Source of the DNA: Mermis nigrescens
Lineage: Eukaryota; Nematoda; Enoplea; Mermithida; Mermithidae
DNA length: 64,000 nt
NCBI GenBank assembly: GCA_036768485.1
Contig: JAVLUZ010000167.1
Coordinates: 496,001-560,000, forward strand
Direction: 5' to 3'
Shown: piece after piece, positions 23,501-35,500 of the stretch
Layout of the letters: every line of letters begins with the position of its first letter
Position numbering within the stretch: position 1 is the stretch's first letter
The notes under the pieces: generated by a model
Databases searched by the model: none
What the model saw: the letters and a program-made list of their open reading frames with translations, nothing else
What the model was told of the DNA's origin: nothing
Program-made: the position numbers and the translations under genes

Positions 23501-26500
23501 ATAAATAGACATTATGCAGCGAGTATTGCATCTATGACTTAAAATGCTTGTAATTAATTGAAAAGTACGATAATTCGTCAATGTAGGCAAACGCACAAAA
23601 ACGAGGAAATTGCATATTAATAGTGGAACATCTGTCTGCATATACAATACACATCTTGCCCCGGCCCCGGCTAAAAAGTCGGCCCCGGGACATCCCTACT
23701 ATATATCCTTTCGAAACTCAGAAAATTCAACTGTATAGGATTTCTGAGCTCACACGTTAAATTTCTGAGTCCAAAAAAGGTTATATGCAGTCGAACTCGG
23801 CTATAAGACACTCTGAATATAAGACTTTTCGGCTTATCAGACACAAAACCTCTGGTCACAGCCATTCATAATGCATTAAGATACATTAGAAACTCGCCTA
23901 TTAGGCACTCGGCTATAAGACTATAAGACGCAGCTGACTTGCTCCCATTGCATATGCTAAATACATATAAATCAAGGTCTATAAGACGCACGGCTATATG
24001 ACGCGGGCACCTTGACTATAAGACGCGACCACTTCAACTAATTAATACATAAATTTCAGCGGACAAAATTGAAATTCTGTAGATTTTTTCTGCAAATAGG
24101 TTACAAGTGTGAAGTGCAATGTGTGAATGTTTATCTGCGTTCAGTATTGATGTCGACTTTTGCTTATTTCAGTCTGCTAATACATGTATTGCTTATAATG
24201 AAAAATAATTGAAACAAGCTTCGATAAGAGATAATTTTTACTCTGTACTCGTTACTTAGCACGTTCTTTTTTCAAGTAAAGCATAGCCTTGCTTATAAGA
24301 CACACTCGGCTGTAAGACGCAATTAAACCTGGTCCTAAGGATGTGTATATCCGAGTTCGACTGTAGCTATTTCTGAGCCCAAATAGACTATATAGCTCAT
24401 TTTCTGAGCCCAAAAAAGGCTATTTAGCAATGCTTTTTCGGTAAAAATGGCTGTATAGCTATCAATTTTTCAGAGCTCAGGGAGGTACATAATACCCCTC
24501 ACCAGTGCTTTTTTTTGTACAAGATCCGTTTGTACATGTACAAAGATGGTCCCTAAAAGTCTTTGTACATTTCGTACACACAAATTTTTGGTTACTATAA
24601 TATTGTACAGTAGCGATTTTAGTGTGGCAAAAAAAGAGTTGTTCGACCTTTGGTTACGTATTTTAGCAATTTATAGGTTTCTGAGGGCAAAAATCAGTAA
24701 TAATTGTCTCAAAACGGCGCGAAGCGCCAAAAAATTTGGCATTTTTCCTTTCAAAATGCAATTTCTGAAATTATAAAGATATATAGAACACACAATTGCT
24801 CATTTCGGCGCGAAGCGCCCGAAATTTTCGCAAATTTCGAACCTTTTTTGCAGTTTTTGTCTTCCAAAAAATCTTTGTACATGTACAAAGACGGTCCCCA
24901 AAAGTATTTGTACATCGCGAAAAATCTTTGCCGATTACAAAAAAAACCGTGCCCCTCACCCCCTATGCTATTGTATGAAGAAAAGTTCATGAATTAGAAT
25001 TTTTGCATTTTTTTCTCGTGCTGCCTTATTTCTAGTGTGATAAAAAGGCAATGTGTTCTTAATTTCTTGGAGGTTGTTAGCTTGTATATCATAATGATTA
25101 AAACGAAGAAGCATATCAATTAATTCTAATTTTTGAGAGTGCTGTGAAACTCGTAGCTGGTGATAAAAATATTAAAATTTAAATGAATTATATCATACTA
25201 ATCCTAAAACTGTTTTTTTACGATTATACATAAGTCAATTGTTTTCGTCTCATCTCTTCCTGCTATTACATACATTTAAGTCTCTAATATTTTTGATTAG
25301 GTACATACGATACAACGTAAATACCTTCTCTGATTCACCGATGGTGCCGCACACCATTTTTGCTTTTTTCAAATCTGTGTTATTTGTTTTTAAAGTTTGG
25401 TGATTTCGATGAATCAACTTACAAAGAAGGTTTTCTAATGAGAGACGAAGAGGTCTTGCCACGAAGAGTTGTCAGTCAGTATCAAATGACAACAGAAATG
25501 TGGGAAGATCGCATAAAGCATTGGTGGATGAACAATAAAGGATTAAGCAGGTATTCGCAGCGGATGTAAAGCAGCTGCGAGTTGTGGCTGTTGGGGAGAG
25601 TAGGCCATTTTCAAGGGGTAAATGACAATAAATGTTTAGCTAAAAATGGCAAAAAACCCTGAAAATGAACAAAAGAAGGCAAATATTGCCTAAAATTGAA
25701 GGAAGGGGTAGGGTAAAAAATTTTTGACCTCTGACCAAGTTTGGGTGGAGGGTCCGCCCTATCCATCCTGTTACGTACATGCATAGGTTGGATATCATTT
25801 AATATCAGAAAGTCGTATAATTACAAAAATGTATGTACATATCGTGTTTTGAAAGAAATTGAAGCTCATATTTTAAGTTAAAAAGTACGCATAAGATTTA
25901 AGACTGAGGATAAATAATTTTTTAGGCTAGTTATTCGACTGATTTTCGACTAAACATAAAAATAAGTACTTGTGCTCTGTTCTATATAAACTTAAAAATG
26001 TATTAACCAGTCAGTAGAAGGCTATTTTTCAGCACACGTACATAAGATTGGAATATGTCAATAATGTCAGAAAAAATAATGTAGTTTTCCAAGAAAATTT
26101 AGGAACTACTTAATGATAATTTCTTGTACAAGTAAGCATAAATTCGGTTTGCCTTATAAATCGATGACTTATTCGTTGGCATTTTAAATGAACATACTCG
26201 TATGTGTATGTTTGGGTGTACTAGTGGATCGTTATCATGATAAACCGTTTCGAAAATGGTGCATGCATTTTATGCATACGATTTTATAGACAAATTCTTT
26301 TTTATTTTTGTTTACAACACGTTCGTCTTGAACATACAAATACATATCATGCATATAGCATATGCACGATTTCTATGTTTCAGCTTATATATTTTTTGCT
26401 GATTCTTTTTTGGTAGCCGAGCGATAATAGGTTTCTGTTGTCATTAGAAGTTTCTTAATCCTGTCAGCCAGACATACAAATATGATGGATTTTTTACAGA

Positions 26501-29500
26501 GAAGAAGCCGGAATGGAATATTTACGAATCGCGCAAGATCTTGACATGTATGGAATAACGTACTTCCCTATAAGCGTAAGAGCACTTTGAAAATATGGCT
26601 GATAAAAGCAATATGATACCTACGTAGCTCACTTTTTGACAAAAATAATGCTGTTATTATTATTATTAAACTTATTTCCTCATTTGCTATTGTAGCTCAA
26701 CTTTAAGGAACTATTAGCCCTACGGTTTTTCGGCGGTCACACTCGTGATGGTGACTATTTTTTTATAGAATCACTAAAATGTGTAGAAATTCTGAACGAT
26801 TAAAAAGCCAAAAAAATTACGTAAGAATATTTATTCGTCTCAGTTTACTTCGTTCGATTTACTTTTATTTTCGTTGTATCTTCGCTCTGTTCGATGTTCA
26901 TGCTATACGCCTGTTGTATATTGCGTACGTTTAAACAGGCACGTATCTGGCCGTCCTATTTTGGGGGACCAACATTAATTTTGGGGGAGGGCCAAGCCCC
27001 AAAAGGCGAAAAATACCACAAAATAACGTTTAGAAAGTCCTATTTTTCTGAATTTTAGGGGGTTTAAACCCCTCCCCCATTCCCCAGAGATACGTGCCTG
27101 CGTTTAAATAGACCGCTTTGTTTTGCAGAACAAAAAAGAGTCCGATTTGTGGCTGGGCGTTAGTGCATTGGGCATATGCATGTACGAGAAAAATAACAAA
27201 TTAACTCCAAAAGCATCATTTTCGTGGACGGAAATCAGCAACATTTATTTCAAAGAAAAGAAGGTATGCTGTATGTACATACCTACAACATTACCAGCGT
27301 ATTTTCCTGCGTGTTTATCTAGCGTAATCCACTTTTCTCTTCCTAGCACTGCTTCAAAAAATCGAAAACATTTCACCGATTCTTCTCGAGTTTTAAAAGC
27401 ACGACGCGGTGTTTTGAGTGTGACCAAAAATGCAAATATAGTCTGTGTCATACAAGTTTGGGTATAATATGTAAGAGCTATGTATCACCGATAACGCGTG
27501 CGTACGCAGGGGGCGGGGGAGGGCGGCAGCTCCCCCTTAGCCCAAAAATAATTTTGAAAAGGTAAGAAAATGCATGAAAAATGATGGAATCTGGCATCTT
27601 TTCACCAAAAAATCTCAAAATTTTTGGCGCTTTGCGCCGTGGGATAATTTTTTTCTATAATTTTGCCTCGAGCGCGGCTAAAAAGCGTCATTTTTCATTG
27701 CATATCAGAAGAAAACAACATTTTTTTCGAAAAATTCGAATTTTATGAGCTTAATGGTTAGGTTAGAAAATGCGCTTTGGTTTGGGCCCCGGCAAATATA
27801 TCCCGAGATATAGGGTTACCGATTTCGGACCGCACCCCGCCTCAACAAAAATCCTGCGTACGCCCCTGACCATAAGTGGGCGGGACCGAAATTCTGGGGG
27901 TGCAAGATTTTTCAAAGATAAAAAAATGGCCTTAAAATGGTAGAATGGCGAAAAAACACACACAAAAAAAATTTCAAAAATTGAATTCTGATGGGGTTAT
28001 TCTGGTTTCTCGGAGGGAGGCGGTGCATATCCCCACGCCCAGGTGTGCCCCTGACTGATAATAAGCTGACATCGGAATTATTGCATTGATCTGATATACA
28101 TATAATTATCGTAATCTGTCGGCCTTCTCTCTCTGTAAAAATTTATAAAATTCATGCCTAGACTTTTGTGAAACAGACTGTTGGCTTGAGTCATTTGAAC
28201 CTGAAAAGTTTGTGCGTGATTAAGATATATATGAAAAGATTGTTAATTTTTTGTCATTTTCTCTCACTTTTTAGCTGATTTATCTTCTTCACTTTCAGTT
28301 TACGATCAAAACGTACGAAAAAATTGTCGGTACGGAAGTGGTGACATTCCAGTCTCAAAATTTGGCTACGAATAAGATAGTAAGACTTGGAGAGCATATT
28401 CATTTAGATAATGCGGAGGATATACATGTATTTCCTATGGGATATTTTATCATCAAAATTTTGCTTTGTTCCTCGCATTTTTTCAGGCAAACTTGACTCG
28501 GTGTTACATCCACACGTAAGCGTGGGGGATGGGTTTAGACCCCTCGTCGAAAATCTGGTTAACCCCCAAAAATCGATAGACCATCCAGCTTTGAATTATT
28601 GGTATTTTCGGGATTTTTGCCAGTTTAACACCACCCAGACCTTGAGATTTGACTGCTGCTGTCCAAGTATGGTTACATCTGTTCTGAGTGTATGACCGTA
28701 TTTAAATTGAAGAAGTAGCTAGAATAGATGCATACGCACTTGTATGAAAATACAGAAAAAGTATTGCATTTTTCATCAGAAAAGCGCTTCGAATTCTGTA
28801 TGCTTCATGCCAGTTTTTGATTTGTTTTGCCAGAGTTTTAGATCCGGCCGAAAAGTGACATCGGTTATAATGTTTCGAAGGAGCGTAAAAAATACAATTG
28901 GTCTTTAATTTTAATTATGCTACTGAGTTTTATAAAATTCAACAATAATTTTTCAAGCAATCAAGGTTTGTGACTGCCCGACCCGAACAATACGCATCAA
29001 TCGCACTCATTGGTTTGCAAACTAAGGAAATTTTCTAGAAAAATTAAAACGGGTGGTTTCATGGACGGTTTACTACGAAATATGTAAATAATTCAGTGTA
29101 TCACATGTAGCTTCCCTAAATATGTTGTTCCCTTATCTAATGAGGATCCTGAATTTTCATGGATTAGGCCAAGCGGTTTCTATAGAAATGCATAATACTC
29201 AGATTTCAGGTCCTTATTTTTACATTGGATATGATTCATGCAATGCACAGTGTGCGCGTAGAGCTTAAATGGAATATCATTTTAAATATTGTTCAATATG
29301 TTAGTAACATACGATAAGATTGAAAAGCGCTGCATGACAAAATTATACTTAACATATTGGTTTTTTCGTTATTTTGCTATTTTTTGTTTGAAATTGATCC
29401 CTAATTATTTTCCCCTCATATTTTTTTTAAGTCTCAACGACGGAGGGTTTTTTCCTCTAGTCTTGATTTTAGATTTGTTGCTTTTAATATTACTTATTCT

Positions 29501-32500
29501 TGTTTCATACATGGGCAAGATAGAGGTGACCTGAGGGGGTGAAATCCAGGAATGGTCATACTCGTATGATGAATTGTGGTCATTCTTGTACATGTAAATT
29601 TCAGGGCAAGTACTCACTATAATATGGTACAACACCTTATGTGCGGTAAACTGGGTTATTGGACCTTTATTAGTAAAGTTTAGCCAATTTACGGATTTCT
29701 AATGATGAAAGATACAAAAATTTATCTGCGGCCTTTTACCGCAGTGAGCTCAAAATTAGTCCTACAGCACATTTCGTTTTCTCAAAATCGCCTGACAGTA
29801 CCTGATTTTCCCAAACCTTAGGTAGGGATCATACCCCCTCTCACCCCCTATGCCATGTGTGCCCTTTTTGCTGATAATATTAAGCTTATTTCTATTTGTA
29901 TGTAAGTACTTATTTATTTCGCTTTATTTTGTGTCTTAGATTCTGGATTTATGCGTGGGCAATCATAATTTGTATTTGAGACGCAGGCAGGCAGAATCTT
30001 TAGAAGTTCAGCAGATGAAAGCGCAAGCTAAGGAAGATCGCTTGAGGCGGCAAGTCAGTTGTACATAAATATTTGATTTAATAATGGACGAAAGGGATGC
30101 TTTTGAGTTGGGTGGAAGGAGGAAAATGAAAGTATACAGTTTAAAAAAGTAACAGCAAAAAGCAAGTAAAAAAGTGGAAAAATTAAGTATAGTACAGTCC
30201 AATAAAATGATGCTGGATTAGTGTTACTGCATATACTGGTGATTACATTAGCGGTTCAAAAGACTTACCGGATTCACATTTGTAACGGCTCTAGTTTTGG
30301 AAGGGAAAGTTGGCCATTTAAGGGGAAGGTTAAATGGCCTTCGATTCTTGGCTAAAAAATGGAAAAAATGTTTCGGAAAATGGTGTTACAAGGATGCTGG
30401 GAATAGCCGTTCATTTTTTGGTTGGCATCAGTGTTTTTTGTACAAGGTCCGTTTGTACATGTACAAAGATGGTCTCCAAAAGTTTGTACATTTTGTACAT
30501 GCAACTCTTTTGTGCACTATTATATGGTACAGTAGCTATTTTAGTGTGGTAAAACAGGGTTTTTCGACATTTGGTAGTGTATTTTAGCTAATTTCTGGAT
30601 TTCTGATGACAAAAATTACTAAAAATTGTCACAAAACGGTGCGGAGCGCCTAAAAATTTGACATTTTTCCATTCTAAATACAAATTTTGCCATTTAAAAG
30701 ATACATAGGACAAACAATTACTCATTTTGGCGCGAAGCGCCGAAAGTTTTGGGAATTTAACACCTTTTTACACTTTTTGTCTTCCCAAAAATCTTTGTAC
30801 ATGTACAAAGACGGTCCTGAAAAGTCTTTGTACCTTGGGAAAAATCTTTCCCGAATACAAAAAAACCGTTGGTGGCATGAGTAAACGATCTCATATTTTC
30901 GATCAAAGAAAGGGCAAAAAATAGGAATTTTTTCAAAGCAAGTTTTTCTCCTAAAAGTCCAAGGAGGTGCAAAAGAGAGTTACTTTTTCGACAAAGACAA
31001 CCAACTTGGGTGGGGGGGCTAATTTATGGGTAAGAAGGGATATGTCCAAATTATGCTTTCAGTTTCACATTCTTTGTCTTTAGAATTTGAGAAAAAAATA
31101 GGCACTTTTAATTTAAATTAAACATTATTTACAAAATGTTGAATACGGAATTATAACGTGCATTGTCTCAGTGAGTGGCAAGCAATTCGCTGCAACTGAA
31201 CAGGGACAAAAGTGTGACACCGAAAAGCGTAATTGACAGGCACGTAGCTGGCCCTCCTATTTTGGGGGGACCAACACCAATTTTGGGGGGTCTAAACCAA
31301 AAATAGCACAAAATAACGTGTAAAAAGTCCTATTTTTCCGGTTTTTTTTCTGAATTTTATTGGGGGGGTCCGACCCCCCCATTCCCCCCACAGCTACGTG
31401 TCTGGTAATTGAAGTTTGTTAAACTAATTAAATTTGTCATTTGCATTTGCAAGACTTTATTATACTTGAAATGTTTCGTATTGCGAACAAAGTTTTTGTA
31501 ATTCGCCCATCCATCACTTTTCATTTTACTTTTTCGTTCAAAGGCAGATCGTCACAAGTTGGAAAAAGAGCAAAACTTGCGAATGCAACTAGAAAGAGAA
31601 AGGGAGCGTTTGCTGACGGAAATAGCGCAATTAAAGGAGCAGGTGGCCGCTTCGCAAGAAGCATTAGTGAGATTTATGGTTAAATTTTTGAAAATATGTT
31701 TAAAATTTAGTATTATGCCATAGCTAATCAGTATTGCGAGGTCTAAAATTTTCAGCATCCACAGATTCATCTATAGAAATCCAAAAATTTCCCTAGATTT
31801 ATGATATTATTGTAACAACACTCACCTTTGTGTACTTAAGGTTCGATATTCTTTCTAATAAAATTAGTCGAATCGATGGCGACTGTTCATTAACACGATA
31901 TTTTAGAAGAATTGAAATAAATTCTACCGTGATCATAGGGCTAAAAACCAAAGTTCTGAATTAAAAAAAGGTCAGCTGAGCTTGGCACGCACGGTTGTGC
32001 TGTCGGCTTCTCTTGACAAAAGCTTACAGTAATTGATTGCTGCCTCTAAACTCACTAAAATTTAATACTTGCACATTAAATGAAAAACCCCCAAAAACCC
32101 TCAAAAATTTTGAAAAACTCCCCATGAAATCCCCCGTGAGCTAAACCCCAAAAAAGCTAAGGACCCCAAAAAATCCCTGAAATGGGGGAAACCCCAACCT
32201 GGCAACCCTGTAGCTAATTTCAGATTTTTCTAGAATTTTGGAAATACGTGTATTAATTCCGCAAGGGAGAATTTACATATGACCATACGTAATTTAATAA
32301 AATTTACATAGCTCGTAATTTATCGCTAGAAAACCATCTGATTCTTATTTATGGAAATACAATTTAATTCAGATTAACAAATATGCAATTTGCTATCACA
32401 AAACTAAAATCTGAGAGAGGACTGTAAAAGCGAGTATTGAGTCGATCGAAATTTCAGTCAACTAAAGTGTACTTAGTGAAAGTCATGAAAACGAAATTTT

Positions 32501-35500
32501 TTCACGTAAACCAGGGCGCAGTGACTCTTTTTTCAAAGCAGCATTACATCATCTGTGTTTATAGACGCCATTATATCCTATTTCTCCTTAATTATGTGTA
32601 CGCTAGAAGAAAATACAAACTTCGAAAATTTTCGCACTCTTATTGCGATTGTCTCGTTAAAATTGAGCTTATACATGAAAAATTTTAATTGATTTTAGCA
32701 AAAGTTATTTTGTCATTTTTTGCTGATATTATTGGTGATTGGTAATCACGTGCTTGCGAAATCAATATGTATGTAAGCCACGGTTTTTTTGTATTCGGCA
32801 AAGATTTTTTCCGATATACAAAGGCTTTTCAGGACCGTCTTTGTACATGGACAAAGATTTTTGGGAAGGCAAAAACTGTAAAAAGGTGTAAAATTCTTAA
32901 AAATTTTCGGCGCTTCGGGCCGAAATGAGTAATTGCTTGTCCCATATATCTTTGAAATGGCAGAATTTGCAATTAGAATGTAAAAAGTCACATTTTTCGG
33001 CGCTTCGTGCCGTTTTGAGACGATTTTTAGTAATCTTCGGCGTCAGAAACTCAGAAATTAGTGTAAATTTAAGTAGATATGCATGTAAATGATTATTTTC
33101 ATGCACAAACGGACCTTGTACTAAAAAACACTGATGTAAGCACAGTACTGGAACATAGGATTATTGGAAAAAAGGAGGGAGTTCATTAGTCAGAAATTTG
33201 CATTAAAGTTTGTTTGTTGCTGAGTTTCTTTCGCTTCAGCGAAAATGCGAAGAAACTGCCGACTTACTTGCCCAAAAAGCCGAACTGTCCGCCGAAGAAG
33301 CTTTGGCCTTAAGCAGACGTACTTCCGAGGCCGAAGTAGAAAATCAACGAATTCGAATAGCGGCGCTCAAGTCGGAGGAAGACAAAGTTGTTATGGAATA
33401 CAAGGCAAGAGAAGCCGAATTGATGATAGCTAGGATGCTGGAAGAATCTGAGAAAAGGTAAAGAGTCGAACTTGCTCATTTTGATGTACGAAGACAAATC
33501 ATTTTGTTCTTATTATTCAAAATACAAAGCGTTTGATGACGAAAAATTGTTCTCTGGCACAGTGTTTTTTTTGTACCCGGCAAAAATTTTTTATGATGTG
33601 CAAAGACTTTTCAGGACCGTCTTTGTATATGTACAAAGATTTTCGGGGAGACAAAATCTGTAAAAAGGTGTAAAATTCCCTAAAATTTTTGGCGCTTCGC
33701 GCTGAAATAAGTAATTGTCTGTCCTTTATATGTTTAAAATGGTAGAATTTGCATTTAGAATGGAGAAATGTCAAATTTTTCGGCGCTTCGCGCCGTTTTG
33801 AGATAATTTTCAGTACTTTTTGGCGACAGAAACCCAGAAATTAGCTAAACTACACTACCAAAGGTCAAAAACTCTGTTTTACCACACTAAAATCGCTACT
33901 GTACTATATTATAGTACACGAAAGTTTGCATGTACGATTACAAAATGTACAAAGACTTTTAGGGACCATCTTTGTACATTTACAAACGGACCTTGTACAT
34001 ACAAAACAAAACTTTGCTATGGCATCTAATTTGCTATGATTTTCCTTTGTGTTAGAACTGGTCTGCTTTTGAACATTATTAAAGATGAAGTATTCTTATC
34101 TCCGTTCATAGAGCCAAAGAATCTGAAAGACTTAAAGATGAATTGTCTCGCGCAAGACAAGCAGAAAAGATGGCCAAACAGAGGCTATATGACGTTATGG
34201 AAAATAGGATCAATGTAAGCAGAAAGTTATGTAGCTCCATAATCGAAATCAATAATGCGACGAATTTGCGAAAGCGTACGTTATTTTAATTTATTTTCAA
34301 TCCAGAGCTATCTTTCAGCTCCCCTAGCCCCGAAAAGGGCAGGCGTAAATATGGCTGGGGCCAAAGAAAATTTAATACGCTCAATGCAGTAATTTTAATG
34401 TTTTAAACAGCGACCATTTTTCGTAAAAGGCCATTAAGGCAATGTTTGCTTCAAGGGATTATGTAGGATCATTATTTAAGAAGAACCTCCAAAACTTTTC
34501 AGAACCTGGTGCACATTATATACCAATAATCAGGGCCGTATTTAGGGGGCGCGGCCGCCTCCCCTTGGCCGGTAAAAAAATTTTGAGGAGTAAGATAATG
34601 TACGGAAAGATGGAAAAATTGCCTGTCTTTGACGTTAAATCTTTAAATTTTTCGGCGCTTCGCGCTATATAGGAAGTATTTTCCATTATTTTGGCTTAAG
34701 CGCGATCAAAAACCGATACTTTTTATAGCATTTTGAACGAGAAAAATGTTTTTTGAAAAGTTTGAATTTTACGATCTTAAGGGACAGAGTAATTCGAAAA
34801 ACGTCGAAAAATGCGGTTTTTGCGAGCTATGTATCCCTAAGAATTTCCTTATATATAGACCAAATTATATTGGGTCCGCCGCCCCCCCACCCCCCTTGGC
34901 CGAATCCTGGATACGGACCTGCCAATAATAATATACATAATTCTCATAAGCATTCGTTTCGCTATAATTTATGAATAATAATTGAAATATTTACTAATTA
35001 ATTAACTGGTTTTGTTTGTCAGTACATGCATACATACAGGGCTGATTGTTTCAGCCAGCTTACTCTAGCCCTTACGCACACGCAAATGGGTGCGACATTG
35101 ACGCCAGTCAACCTTATCCTTATTATTACGGAGGCTTCTTGCCAAGTGGCTACAGTAGCATAGCCAGGAGCGCCCATCAGGATGGCCAGCTGGTTCCAGT
35201 GCCGTCTTTCTACGGATCTGTGTTTAATGATCGGGATATTAAGTCATTATCCGATGAAATTGAAAAAGAACGGTACGATGCACAACGAACTGTCTCTTTA
35301 TCAATAGTATGTGCTCCTTTTTAAATTATGATTCGCCCGAAAAAAATTAGATGTAGGACGTATATAATTCAAAATGAGCTGGTTGCATTATTGAGACACG
35401 TTTTTGTGTTGCATTTCGTATGCAATAAATAATAAAAAATAATACACTTTTTTCAAATACAATACGAATATAATAATCAGAGATTAGTGTAGAATTTCCT

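Larger units (their letters stand above)
22291..24979. mobile_element. Family B element, split by three insertions
   Basis: Starts CATAGGTACGCC and ends GCTATTGTATG. Interior has repeated GCTATATAGCC-TTTTTGGGCTCAG units on the left arm and their inverse on the right, so the element could fold on itself. A hAT (22539-23698), a Tigger-like element (23788-24363) and a family A MITE (24503-24952) are inserted. Possible decayed duplication of target at the ends (6 of 8). Confidence 0.8.

Noticed and set aside
27123..27467. 114-codon frame as a single exon
   Set aside because: Only 27129-27263 is Merlin exon 6; the rest is intron read through the donor.
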